Assembly (NCBI RefSeq): GCF_001190925.1
Contig: NZ_CP011072.1
Coordinates: 2,232,001-2,296,000 of the forward strand
DNA length: 64,000 nt
Source of the DNA: Azoarcus sp. CIB
Lineage (GTDB): Bacteria > Pseudomonadota > Gammaproteobacteria > Burkholderiales > Rhodocyclaceae
Direction: 5' to 3'
In this document: piece by piece, positions 11,324-19,622 of the stretch
How the letters are laid out: each line of letters starts with the position of its first letter
Numbering within the stretch: the first letter of the stretch is position 1
Notes under the pieces: model-generated
Seen by the model: the letters and a program-made list of their open reading frames with translations, nothing else
Told to the model about the DNA's origin: nothing
The model's database searches: none
Program-made: the position numbers and the translations under genes

Positions 11324-11791
11324 ATGTACAAGAGGATTCTGGTCGCGGTCGATGACAGCGCGACCTCCAATGCTGCCCTGGACGAGGCGATCACGCTCGC
11401 CAAGGCGCTCGGCGCAACCCTGCGCATCGTGCACGTCGCCGACGAGGCGCCCGTCCGCGCTGCGGTGGGGCTGGAGGCGATCCTGGACGTCGCCCAGGTC
11501 GAAGATGCCATGCGCAAGGCCGGCACGGCCCTGCTCGACGCAGCAGTGAAGAAGGCCGCAGATGCCGGCGTGCAGGCCGATTCGGCGCTGCTCGAAAGCG
11601 AAGACAAGATCGAACTCGCGCACAAGCGCGTCGCCGAATGGATCGTCGAAGGCGCGAACGCCTGGCAGGCGGACGTGATCGTCGCCGGAACGCATGGGCG
11701 CCGCGGGTTCGCGCGCTTGTTCGTCGGCAACGTGGCCGAGGATCTGGTTCGCCTCGCCACCACTTCGCTGGTGCTCGTGCGCGGAAAATAA
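11324..11791 (+). CDS. universal stress protein (UspA family)
   Basis: A 155-residue single Usp domain, starting MYKRILVAVDDSATSNAALD. The nucleotide-binding motif near the C-terminus reads GTHGRRGFARLFVGN and fits G-2x-G-9x-G, but the final Ser/Thr that contacts the phosphates is Asn, so ATP binding is likely but not certain. The segment DLVRLATTSLVLVRGK forms the last strand. It follows lldP by 91 bases with a GGAG ribosome site and may be partly co-expressed with it. Usp proteins usually accumulate in carbon starvation or under oxygen limitation; the specific role here is unknown. Confidence 0.9.
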   Translation: MYKRILVAVDDSATSNAALDEAITLAKALGATLRIVHVADEAPVRAAVGLEAILDVAQVEDAMRKAGTALLDAAVKKAADAGVQADSALLESEDKIELAHKRVAEWIVEGANAWQADVIVAGTHGRRGFARLFVGNVAEDLVRLATTSLVLVRGK

Positions 11792-11834
11792 GCCGGACCG
11801 GATGCCGCAAGGGCATCCGCGATTCCACCCATGG

Positions 11835-11885
11835 ATGGGCGCCCCAGGGCCATCAGCGATGGTCCTGCGGCGCCCATATCATTTT
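11835..11885 (+). terminator. intrinsic terminator after uspA
   Basis: Long hairpin: ATGGGCGCC (11835-11843) pairs with GGCGCCCAT (11869-11877). An inner helix AGGGCCATC / GATGGTCCT (one G-T mismatch) lies inside it around a 3-base loop. ATCATTTT follows. It closes the lldP-uspA unit before the HiPIP promoter. Confidence 0.6.
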
Positions 11886-11951
11886 CGGGGCCCCTCACCC
11901 GGGCAATAGCGAGGCACCGCACACAGCCGCCGGACTGCCCGTTAAATACAA

Positions 11952-11980
11952 TTGGAATATTAGAATTCCATATGGATAAT
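11952..11980 (+). promoter_or_regulatory. sigma70-like promoter of the HiPIP gene with an internal inverted repeat
   Basis: A -35 box TTGGAA (11952-11957, 4 of 6 consensus) and a -10 box GATAAT (11975-11980, 5 of 6) are separated by 17 bases. The inverted repeat TGGAAT-N6-ATTCCA (11953-11970) overlaps the -35 and fills most of the spacer, a position typical of a repressor operator. A GGAG ribosome site lies at 12010-12013. Confidence 0.55.
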
Positions 11981-12019
11981 ACCAGTCGCCCGACTTGGGC
12001 TGGAAAACTGGAGAGTCCG

Positions 12020-12283
12020 ATGAATCAGTCTCGCCGCAACATGCTGAAAATGGGTGGCATGACCCTCGCATTGATTCCGATCGTTGCCTTGGCTGCGAAA
12101 AACGATGGCATTCGCACGTCGATGAAATACAAGGACACGCCCGAAGGCGACAAGAAATGCATCGACTGCAACCTGTTCGTTCCGGGTACGTCGGCGACCG
12201 CCCCGGGCGGCTGTAAGGTCTTCCCCAACGACACCGAGATCTCGCCGAACGGCTACTGCATCGCCTGGGCGAAGAAGGCGTAA
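12020..12283 (+). CDS. high-potential iron-sulfur protein (HiPIP), Tat-exported
   Basis: Small periplasmic [4Fe-4S] electron carrier working near +350 mV, usually between the cytochrome bc1 complex and a terminal oxidase, reaction centre or other acceptor. The 87-residue precursor has a twin-arginine signal (SRRNMLKMGGMTLALIPIVA, cleavage near VALAA). The mature part of about 60 residues holds four cluster cysteines spaced C-x2-C-x14-C-x14-C, beginning KKCIDCNLF and ending GYCIAWAKKA. That is the short HiPIP type. The ATG at 12020 has GGAG six bases upstream; an in-frame ATG at 11972 lies inside the promoter and is rejected. The gene stands alone, with its own promoter and a terminator before it. 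Confidence 0.93.
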   Translation: MNQSRRNMLKMGGMTLALIPIVALAAKNDGIRTSMKYKDTPEGDKKCIDCNLFVPGTSATAPGGCKVFPNDTEISPNGYCIAWAKKA

Positions 12284-12382
12284 GGAGTCACGCGCCACGA
12301 TTCCGTCCGTGCCCGGCGTTCCACGCTCGGGGCGGGCGGGCCGGTATGCTAGACTCCGCCGCGGAATTTCACCCGGCGCCCC

Positions 12383-13474
12383 ATGCAGATTCATCTTGTC
12401 GTCCCCGGCCTGATCTGGCCGGCGGTCTCCGCCCTCGGCCCCGCCTCGGGCCTCGAACTGACCTCGCTCGCGTGGCTGCTCGGCCAGGGAAGACGCCGCT
12501 TCGCAACCTTCGAACCGCTCGACAAGCAGCTCGCGCGACTCATGGGCTACCCCGACGATGCGGGAGCGCTTCCGCTCGCAGCCCTGCGCAGGCTCGGCGA
12601 ACCCGCCCTGCCCGCCCCTGCCGCCGGCACGGACTGGCTGTGCGCGGACCCCGTCAGCCTCTCGTTCGCGCGCGAGCACCTGCTGCTCAGCGAATTTCCT
12701 GCCGACGAACTCCGGCCGGAGGACGTTGCGGCGCTCGTCGCGGCCCTCAACGACACCTTCGGCGACCTCGGAACCTTCGAGGCCGCCACGTCGAACCGCT
12801 GGTATCTGCGCCTGGCGGCCCCGGCCCGCGCGCGCTTCTTTCCCCTGCACGACGTGGTAGGTCGCCCGGTGCGCGATTTCCTTCCGGAAGGCGAGGACGC
12901 CCGCCTGTGGCAGCGCACGATGAACGAGTTGCAGGTCATGCTGCATAACCATCCAGTCAATCAGGCACGCGAGGCCGTCGGTCACAGGCCGGCGAACAGC
13001 CTCTGGCTGTGGGGGGCCGGCATGTCGCGCCCCGGGGCGCAGTCAGCCGCTCGCGCCATCCAGACCGCCGATCCGCTGATGCGCGGCTTCGCCCTCGCGG
13101 CCGGCAGCTCCGTCGCGACGCCCGATTGCGCCAAGGCCCTGGGCGGTGACGCGCTGGTCATGCTCGACGATCTGCTGTTGCCTGCGCTCCATCTCGACAT
13201 CGACAGCTGGAGAGCCCGGCTCGCGAAGCTCGAACACACCTGGTTCGCGCCGCTCGCGGCGGCCCTGCGCGGCAAGCGCCTGCGGGCGCTGAAGATCACG
13301 GCGCCGGGCGACCGCGGAACGCTCGAACTCGAGGTCCGCGCCGCCGATGCATGGAAATTCTGGCGCAAGCCCCTTTCGCTGGACATGCTGCTTAAGTCGA
13401 TCGCGCCTGCAGTCGCCTCCCCGCCGGGAAGCCCTGCCGACGCCAGCCCCCCTCACCACCCAGGCACACGATGA
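12383..13474 (+). CDS. RpfE-like conserved protein (COG4255 type) linked to recJ
   Basis: A 363-residue cytoplasmic protein starting MQIHLVVPGLIWPAV. It resembles a conserved proteobacterial family sometimes annotated as RpfE-type regulatory protein or, misleadingly, as phosphoglycerate mutase. Conserved-looking stretches are WYLRLAAPARARFFPLHDVVG and NHPVNQAREAVGHRPANSLWLWGAG. No catalytic motif is recognisable, and the Ala/Pro-rich tail looks disordered. Its stop overlaps the recJ start (ATGA), so the two are translationally coupled. The same rpfE-recJ linkage is known in the Xanthomonas rpf region. The molecular function is unknown; the link with recJ hints at a role around DNA repair (inference). 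Confidence 0.75.
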   Translation: MQIHLVVPGLIWPAVSALGPASGLELTSLAWLLGQGRRRFATFEPLDKQLARLMGYPDDAGALPLAALRRLGEPALPAPAAGTDWLCADPVSLSFAREHLLLSEFPADELRPEDVAALVAALNDTFGDLGTFEAATSNRWYLRLAAPARARFFPLHDVVGRPVRDFLPEGEDARLWQRTMNELQVMLHNHPVNQAREAVGHRPANSLWLWGAGMSRPGAQSAARAIQTADPLMRGFALAAGSSVATPDCAKALGGDALVMLDDLLLPALHLDIDSWRARLAKLEHTWFAPLAAALRGKRLRALKITAPGDRGTLELEVRAADAWKFWRKPLSLDMLLKSIAPAVASPPGSPADASPPHHPGTR

Positions 13475-15162
13475 CCCGAATCCAGCCGCGGGCGATTCCG
13501 CCCCGCTCCATGCAGCGCCTGATCGACGCCGGCACCCATCCGCTGCTCGCCCGCATCTATGCCGCGCGCGGCATCTCGCGGCGCGAGGAACTCGACTACT
13601 CGCTCAAGGCCCTGATTCCGCCCGCAGCCCTGAAGGGGGCGCACGAAGCCGCTACCCTGTTGGCCGATGCGATCGAAGCCGGCGCGCGCATGGTGATCGT
13701 CGCCGACTACGACTGCGACGGGGCAACGGCTTGCGCGGTGGGCGTGCGCGCCCTGCGGGCCTTCGGTGCGGACGTCGGCTACCTGGTGCCGAACCGCTTC
13801 GAGTACGGTTACGGGCTGACGCCCGCCATCGTCGAGCTGGCCGCGCACATGGAGCCCGACGTCCTGATCACCGTCGACAACGGCATCGCCAGCGTGGAGG
13901 GCGTTGCTGCGGCGCGCAGCTACGGCATGGCCACGGTGATCACCGATCACCACCTGCCGGGCGACACGCTGCCCGATGCCGACGTGATCGTGAATCCGAA
14001 CCAGCCCGGCTGCGACTTCCCGAGCAAATCGCTCGCCGGCGTCGGCGTGATGTTCTACACCATGCTCGCGCTGCGGGCAGAACTGCGCGAGCGCGGCGCG
14101 TTTGCCGGACGCCAGGAGCCGAACCTCGGCGAACTGCTGGACCTCGTAGCCCTCGGCACGGTCGCCGACGTCGTGAAGCTGGACCACAACAACCGCATTC
14201 TCGTGTCGCAAGGCCTCGCGCGGATGCGCGCCGATCGCATGCATCCCGGTATCCGCGCGCTGTTCTCCGTCGCCGGCCGCGACGCTTTGCGCGCGAGCAC
14301 CTTCGACATGGGGTTCGGGCTCGGCCCGCGCCTGAACGCCGCCGGCCGCCTGTCGGACATGAGCCTCGGCATCGAATGCCTGATCACCGACGACATGGGC
14401 CGGGCGCTCAACATCGCACAGGAACTCGACCGGCTGAACCGCGAACGGCGCGGCATCGAGCAGGACATGCAGGAAGGGGCGCTCGCGCACCTGGCGGATT
14501 TCGATCCCGGCAATTGCGCCACCGTCAGCCTGTTCGAGCCGGACTGGCACCAAGGCGTAATCGGGATCGTCGCCGGCCGGATCAAGGAAAGGCTGCACCG
14601 CCCGGTGATCGCCTTCGCCCGCGGCGACGAGGGGCAGCTGAAGGGCTCCGGCCGCTCGATCCCGAATCTGCATCTGCGCGACGCGCTCGATCTGGTGAGT
14701 AAGCAATGCCCCGATCTGATCCTGCGCTTCGGCGGACATTCGATGGCGGCAGGTCTGACGATCCTCGAGACCGACTATGACCGCTTCCAGCGCGTGTTCG
14801 AGGAAACCGTCCAGTCCCTCGTGGAACCCGCGGACCTGACCCGCACGCTGGACACCGACGGACCGCTCGAGACCGGCTACATGAGCCTGGAAGCCGCGCG
14901 GCTGCTCGAGCAGGACATCTGGGGCCAGGGCTTCCCGGCCCCGCTGTTCGACGACGTGTTCCGCGTCGACAACCAGCGCCTGCTCAAGGACAAGCACCTG
15001 AAGCTGCAGCTGTCGAAGAACAACGTGCGCTTCGACGGCATCCGCTTCAACTTTGCCGAAGGCGCGCCACAGCAGATCCGGGCGGCATTCCGCCTGGCGC
15101 CGAACGAATACAACGGCATCACGAGTCTGCAGCTGATGCTGGAGCACTTCGAAGCGGCCTGA
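13471..15162 (+). CDS. recJ: single-stranded-DNA-specific exonuclease RecJ
   Basis: 5'-to-3' ssDNA exonuclease of the RecF recombination pathway and mismatch or base excision repair. The 563-residue protein has the DHH-family motifs: VADYDCDGATACAVG (motif I), TVDNGIAS (motif II) and ITDHHLPGDTLPDAD (motif III, DHH), followed by VALGTVADVVKL (motif IV). The C-terminal DHHA1 domain carries RFGGHSMAAGLTI, and an OB-like region follows. Length matches E. coli RecJ (577). ATG at 13471 overlaps the upstream stop by four bases. Confidence 0.97.
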   Translation: MTRIQPRAIPPRSMQRLIDAGTHPLLARIYAARGISRREELDYSLKALIPPAALKGAHEAATLLADAIEAGARMVIVADYDCDGATACAVGVRALRAFGADVGYLVPNRFEYGYGLTPAIVELAAHMEPDVLITVDNGIASVEGVAAARSYGMATVITDHHLPGDTLPDADVIVNPNQPGCDFPSKSLAGVGVMFYTMLALRAELRERGAFAGRQEPNLGELLDLVALGTVADVVKLDHNNRILVSQGLARMRADRMHPGIRALFSVAGRDALRASTFDMGFGLGPRLNAAGRLSDMSLGIECLITDDMGRALNIAQELDRLNRERRGIEQDMQEGALAHLADFDPGNCATVSLFEPDWHQGVIGIVAGRIKERLHRPVIAFARGDEGQLKGSGRSIPNLHLRDALDLVSKQCPDLILRFGGHSMAAGLTILETDYDRFQRVFEETVQSLVEPADLTRTLDTDGPLETGYMSLEAARLLEQDIWGQGFPAPLFDDVFRVDNQRLLKDKHLKLQLSKNNVRFDGIRFNFAEGAPQQIRAAFRLAPNEYNGITSLQLMLEHFEAA

Positions 15163-15395
15163 GCCGCGCCCGCCGCGGCGGACGATCCCCGCCGGCTCAC
15201 CGCAAGACGACTTCGACGACTGCAACCTGCCGGTCGAGGCGGCATATTGGGTCGCACTTGCGGAATCCTTCCTGCGCAGAGGTCTGCAAATCTCGGCTTG
15301 CGCTGTTCCGGCCGGGGCAACTCCGTCATAATGGAATTGTCCTTTTTCACGCCAACGGAGCTTTCCGGGCGACATTGTGCCGGCAACGCATTGTG

Positions 15396-15848
15396 ATGAA
15401 CGACACCAACGCGCCCTACCTCACCTACAAGCTCGACCTGATCAAGACCATCTCGATCAAGGCGGGCAACACGTACTACAAGAAGGCCTTCGGCCTCGGT
15501 GTCCGCGAGCTGCGCGTGCTGCGCCTCGTGCACGATCACCCCGGCATCACGGCGAAGGATCTCGGCAACATGCTGGTCCTCGACAAGACGCTGCTGTCGA
15601 AGAACATCGCCTCTCTCGAGGAGCGCGGCCTCATCACGCGCAGCCCCAACGTCAACGACAACCGTCAGCAGCACCTCGCGCTGACCGACGTCGGCATGCG
15701 GGTCTGGCGCGAGGGCGAACTGATCGGCCGGGGGCTCGAACGCGAGATGTTCGCGGATCTAAGCAGCGAGGACTGGAACCACCTTCACACGCTGTTGGAC
15801 AGGGTGCTGGTTTCGCTCGACAAGTGGCAGGAGTCGCACCGCAAGTAG
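15396..15848 (+). CDS. MarR family transcriptional regulator
   Basis: A 150-residue winged-helix DNA-binding protein. The helix-turn-helix region is LRLVHDHPGITAKDLGNMLV followed by LDKTLLSKNIASLEERGLI, and the wing is TRSPNVNDNRQQHLALTDVG, all typical of MarR. The target is unknown. The start MNDTNAPYLTYKLD at 15396 is preferred over an in-frame ATG at 15258 because similarity begins here. A 233-base gap after recJ gives room for its own promoter. It is convergent with Mla-like cluster 1, about 50 bases away. Confidence 0.88.
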   Translation: MNDTNAPYLTYKLDLIKTISIKAGNTYYKKAFGLGVRELRVLRLVHDHPGITAKDLGNMLVLDKTLLSKNIASLEERGLITRSPNVNDNRQQHLALTDVGMRVWREGELIGRGLEREMFADLSSEDWNHLHTLLDRVLVSLDKWQESHRK

Positions 15849-15899
15849 GGCCCTGCCCTTCCCTGCCGCCCGGCACGGCCACCCAACCTGCGGGCGGCA

Positions 15900-16553
15900 T
15901 CATTGCCGCGGTGGAGTCCGCCGGATTTCCTCCACTGCCCACGCTGCAAGCTCGGAGGCGAGGCGCGTCGATGCCGCACCGAAGGCATTCACTACGGCCG
16001 GAACGTCGGCACCCGCTGCACGCGCTTCGGACTCGAAGGTGCGGCTGGCGAGGATGCGCCGCCCTTCGCGCTCGACCAGGCGGACATCGAGCCGCACGAC
16101 AGCCTGCGGAACGTCTCCGCGGTATTCGCTCTGGAAGGCACGCAGGTCGCTGACGATTTCATAGTCCGCCTGCAGCCGGGCCTCGTCGCTGCTCAGCGCC
16201 GCGATCCGGCCGTCGGCCCGCAAGGCGTCGATCAGGCGGTCGCGCACCAGCACCGGCGCGGGCTCGCTCCAGCTTGCGCCGTGATACACGCTCACCTGGT
16301 TGTTCTTTGGCATGACCACGATGCGCTGCCCGGCGAGATGGACGCCGCTGGCAGGTTTGGCCACGCGCAGCGATACGGGAAACGGCGTGCCGGTGACTGT
16401 CGTGCGGTCGGGCGCTCCGGGGAGGAGGTAGGTGTCGACCGGCTCCGCCTTGGGCAGCACGGAACACGCGGCAAGGAGCAGCGTCGCGGCCAGCACGACC
16501 GCGCAGCGCGCCCCGGCCACACCACGCCAGGATTTCCGGCAAACGATGGTCAT
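15900..16553 (-). CDS. ABC-type transport auxiliary lipoprotein (PqiC-like), Mla-like cluster 1
   Basis: A 217-residue lipoprotein with a signal peptide and lipobox (VVLAATLLLAAC, Cys near residue 30), followed by an ABC_trans_aux/PqiC-like domain. PqiC-type proteins sit in the outer membrane and dock MCE lipid-transfer tunnels; that role is inferred here from the family and context. The start codon overlaps the stop of the MCE gene by four bases (ATGA). It is the last gene of a four-gene E-F-D-lipoprotein operon. Its counterpart in cluster 2 has the same position and length class. Confidence 0.87.
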   Translation of the reverse strand: MTIVCRKSWRGVAGARCAVVLAATLLLAACSVLPKAEPVDTYLLPGAPDRTTVTGTPFPVSLRVAKPASGVHLAGQRIVVMPKNNQVSVYHGASWSEPAPVLVRDRLIDALRADGRIAALSSDEARLQADYEIVSDLRAFQSEYRGDVPQAVVRLDVRLVEREGRRILASRTFESEARAAGADVPAVVNAFGAASTRLASELAAWAVEEIRRTPPRQ

Positions 16554-17491
16554 GGCTTGAACTCCTTCATCGATTCATTGCCCAGCAGGTAGTCCGTTGG
16601 CCGGGTTTCGAGCTGCCGGGCAATCGTTCGCACCGACACGAGCGTGTCCTGCAGTTCGGCGAGCGCCGGCCCGATCTCGGCCGCGCCGCGCACCCCGGTG
16701 GCAAGCTGCGCGCGGTTTTCGGCGAGCAGCGTGTCGACCTTCACCATCGCGCGTTCGAAGGCGGCCATGGCGTTCTCGGCGCTCTGCAGCGTCTGCACGC
16801 CGCGCTCGTCGACGAGCCGGCTGGTGGACTTCGCCAGCTTCGCGGCTTCGGCCAGGGTCGCGTTGGCCTGCTCGCTCGCACCGGCCAGTTCCTTCAGCGC
16901 GCGAGCGAGATCCTCACGCTGGGCCGCGATCGCGCCGGTGGCCTGCTCCAGGTTGTGCAGCATACGGCCGACGCTTTCGACGTTTTCCGCGGAGAAGAGC
17001 TCACGCGCCTGCAACAGCACCTGGTTCGCGTTGAGCATGGCATCCTCGCCGTCGGCCAGCAGCTTGCTGAGCGGCGACGGCGTCGCGACGATGACCGGAA
17101 CCTGTCCCGCTTCGCCTTCGAGCGGCTTGCTCGCCGGATCGTCGCCACTGCTCAGACGGATGATCGAGATGCCGGTGATCCCGGCGGGGACGAGGCGCGC
17201 CCGGGTGTCGCTGCGCACCGGTGCCTCGGCGTCGACGCGCACCCGTGCGAACACGCGGCGCGGGTCCTGCGGATCGAGGCGCAGGCTCGACACGTCGCCG
17301 ATCTTGATGCCGTTGAACTCGACCGTGCTGCCCTTGGAGAGGCCGGTGACCGCCTCCTGGAAGACGACGTCGTAGGTGCGGAACTGCTTGTCGCTGTCGG
17401 TCTTGCCGAGCCACAGCGCGAACATCAGCGCTGCCCCGACCACCAGCAGGGTGAAGAATCCGATCAGCACGTGATGGGCACGTGTTTCCAT
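16550..17491 (-). CDS. MCE domain protein (MlaD family), Mla-like cluster 1
   Basis: A 313-residue substrate-binding subunit of an MCE lipid transporter. It has one N-terminal membrane helix (HVLIGFFTLLVVGAALMFALW), a single MCE domain at about 40-120 (VTGLSKGSTVEFNGIKIGDV), and a long C-terminal helical region (about 140-300) rich in Ala, Glu and Leu that should oligomerise across the periplasm. It is longer than E. coli MlaD (183 residues) because of that helix. The start codon ATG lies one base before the stop of the ATPase gene. Likely substrate: phospholipids or related lipids moved between inner and outer membranes. Confidence 0.9.
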   Translation of the reverse strand: METRAHHVLIGFFTLLVVGAALMFALWLGKTDSDKQFRTYDVVFQEAVTGLSKGSTVEFNGIKIGDVSSLRLDPQDPRRVFARVRVDAEAPVRSDTRARLVPAGITGISIIRLSSGDDPASKPLEGEAGQVPVIVATPSPLSKLLADGEDAMLNANQVLLQARELFSAENVESVGRMLHNLEQATGAIAAQREDLARALKELAGASEQANATLAEAAKLAKSTSRLVDERGVQTLQSAENAMAAFERAMVKVDTLLAENRAQLATGVRGAAEIGPALAELQDTLVSVRTIARQLETRPTDYLLGNESMKEFKP

Positions 17492-18301
17492 TCAGGCTTG
17501 TCCCCCGTGGGAAAGATTATGCGGCGCCCGCTGCGCAGGCGGGACGGCCTGCGCAGCGGCGCGTCCGCGCGGACCGTGGAAGTATTCGCGAATCCACGCG
17601 TCGTCGAAGTCCGCGACGACATCGAGACGGTCATTCACGAGAACGCGCTTCTGCGCGAGCACGGCCACCCGGTCGGTGATGGTGTAGATCGTGTCGAGGT
17701 CGTGCGTGACCATGAAGACAGTGAGGCCGAGCGCGTCGCGCAGGGTCAGGATCAGCTCGTCGAACGCGGCGGCGCCGATCGGGTCGAGCCCCGCGGTCGG
17801 TTCGTCGAGGAACAGGATGTCGGGGTCGAGCGCAAGCGCGCGCGCCAGGGCCGCGCGCTTGATCATCCCGCCGGAGAGGTCTGACGGGTACTTTTCGCCG
17901 GCGTTGGCCTGCAAGCCGGCGAGCGCGATTTTCAGCGCGGCAAGCCGCGCCGCCTCGGCGGCCTTGAGCCCGACGTGCTCGATGAGCGGCAGCGCGACGT
18001 TCTCGGCGACGGTCAGCGACGAGAACAGCGCCCCCTTCTGGAACAGCACGCCGAAGCGCCGCTCAATGGCCGCCCGCCGCGCCGCGGGCAGGCCGAGCAG
18101 ATCCTCGCCGAACACGCTGACGCTGCCCGCCGCGGGCCGGTTGAGGCCGACGATGGTGCGCAGCAGGACGGACTTGCCGGTGCCCGAGCCGCCAACCACG
18201 CTCAGGATCTCGCCGCGGCGCACGTCGAGATCGAGGCCGTCGTGCACCACCTGCCGGCCGAACTGGTTGCGCACGCCGCGCACTTCGATGACGTTCGTCA
18301 C
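17492..18301 (-). CDS. ABC transporter ATP-binding protein (MlaF family), Mla-like cluster 1
   Basis: A 269-residue ATPase that drives the MCE lipid transporter. Walker A is GGSGTGKSVLLR, the signature is LSGGMIKRAALARAL, Walker B and D-loop are ILFLDEPTAGLDP, and the H-loop is VTHDLDT. The signature with M-I/V-K-R is typical of MlaF/Ttg2A rather than other ABC ATPases. The start is GTG at 18301, overlapping the permease stop by four bases (GTGA), and gives MTNVIEVRGVRNQFG. A frame extension further upstream lies wholly inside the permease gene and is not real. Confidence 0.93.
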   Translation of the reverse strand: MTNVIEVRGVRNQFGRQVVHDGLDLDVRRGEILSVVGGSGTGKSVLLRTIVGLNRPAAGSVSVFGEDLLGLPAARRAAIERRFGVLFQKGALFSSLTVAENVALPLIEHVGLKAAEAARLAALKIALAGLQANAGEKYPSDLSGGMIKRAALARALALDPDILFLDEPTAGLDPIGAAAFDELILTLRDALGLTVFMVTHDLDTIYTITDRVAVLAQKRVLVNDRLDVVADFDDAWIREYFHGPRGRAAAQAVPPAQRAPHNLSHGGQA

Positions 18302-19419
18302 CAGCCCATCTCCATGCAGAACAGCGCCGCCACCGCATCCACGACGATCACGATGAAGATGGACTGCACGACGGACGAAGTCGTGTGCTCGCCGACGGAT
18401 TGCGCACTGCCCTCCACCCTGAAACCTTCCAGGCAGCCGATGACGGCGATCAGGAAGGCGAAGATCGGCGCCTTGACGATGCCGACGATGAAATGCCGCA
18501 GCCCGACGTGGCTTTCCAGCACCGACACGAACATCGTCGGCGAGATCTCGAGCGTCAGCGCACACACCAGCATGCCGCCGACGATGCCCGAAATCATCGC
18601 GACGAAGCTCAGCATCGGCAGGGCCAGCAGCAGCGCGGCCACGCGCGGCACGACGAGCAGCTCGATGGGATTCAGTCCGCCCACACGGATCGCGTCGATC
18701 TCCTCGTTCGCGCGCATCGAACCGATCTGGGCGGTGAAGGCGCTCGCCGTGCGGCCGGCGACGATGATCGCGGTGAGCATCGGCCCGAACTCGCGCAGGA
18801 AGGAGAATGCGACGAGGTCGACCGTGAAGATGCTGGCGCCGAAGCCGGTCAGCACCGTGGCGCCGAGAAAGGCGACCACCGCGCCGACGAGGAAGGTCAG
18901 CAGCGCGACGATGGGCACGGCGTCGAGGCCCGTGCGTTCGAGGTTCGCGACAAACGAGGTGATGCGCCAGCGCCGCGGCCGCAGCATCACACGGAACGAC
19001 GTCTCCAGCGTGATGCCGATGAAGCCGGCGATGTCGATCACGTGACGCCAGAACGCGAGCATGCCGATGCCCGCGCGCTCCATGATGTCGCCGAAGGCAT
19101 AACCCGCAGCGCGCGGCGCGGGTGCTGCGGCGTCGATCACGCCGGCCACGGCCTGCAGCAGCGCGCGGCGTTCGGGCGGCAGCGGACTCGCGTCCGAGGC
19201 CAGCGCCGCAAGGCGGTCCTTGCCCAGCAAGTCGTGCAGCAGGCTGACACCGGCGGTGTCGAGTGCGCCGACGGCGCCGAGGTCGACATCCACGGCATCG
19301 GCGATCCGGGACCGCTGACGCGCGACATCGGGTGCAAGCGCTGCGTAGTTCGCAATCGTCCAGTCGCCCCGCAGGCGCACCTGCCCGCCATCGATGTCGA
19401 TGAATGCCGGTTCTGTCAT
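18298..19419 (-). CDS. MlaE-family permease with N-terminal STAS domain, Mla-like cluster 1
   Basis: A 373-residue inner-membrane permease. Residues about 1-100 form a STAS (MlaB-like) domain, seen in VDVDLGAVGALDTAGVSLLH. Residues about 120-373 are an MlaE/YrbE permease with five to six helices and the hallmark EFGPMLTAIIVAGRTASAFT plus ANEEIDAIRVGGLNP. In E. coli the STAS subunit MlaB is a separate protein; here it is fused. First gene of the operon; about 200 bases separate it from alkA, leaving room for a promoter. No MlaC-like periplasmic carrier gene is present. Confidence 0.92.
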   Translation of the reverse strand: MTEPAFIDIDGGQVRLRGDWTIANYAALAPDVARQRSRIADAVDVDLGAVGALDTAGVSLLHDLLGKDRLAALASDASPLPPERRALLQAVAGVIDAAAPAPRAAGYAFGDIMERAGIGMLAFWRHVIDIAGFIGITLETSFRVMLRPRRWRITSFVANLERTGLDAVPIVALLTFLVGAVVAFLGATVLTGFGASIFTVDLVAFSFLREFGPMLTAIIVAGRTASAFTAQIGSMRANEEIDAIRVGGLNPIELLVVPRVAALLLALPMLSFVAMISGIVGGMLVCALTLEISPTMFVSVLESHVGLRHFIVGIVKAPIFAFLIAVIGCLEGFRVEGSAQSVGEHTTSSVVQSIFIVIVVDAVAALFCMEMGW

Positions 19420-19622
19420 CGGCCGTGCGTTCCTCCGCCCAAGTGCTCGCGAATCACGAATTTCACCATATTCAAGTACAGGGCCATACCATCCTAATCG
19501 AGCTTGCATGCGAAAGGCGCTTTCCGCGCGCACGGAGCGTCGCCAGGCGACCAGCGATGTGCGCACGGAACCTCGGCCCGCCGGCTTCCGTCCTTGCGGA
19601 CAAATCCGGGAACGGCCGCTGT

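Noticed and set aside
12383-13474. Phosphoglycerate mutase label for the RpfE-like protein
   Set aside because: No RHG or metal-site motif of either mutase class is present.
13453-15375. 640-codon open frame opposite recJ
   Set aside because: It mirrors recJ in a GC-rich genome where antisense frames stay open. Its translation is low in complexity and shows no family motif, while the plus strand has all RecJ motifs.
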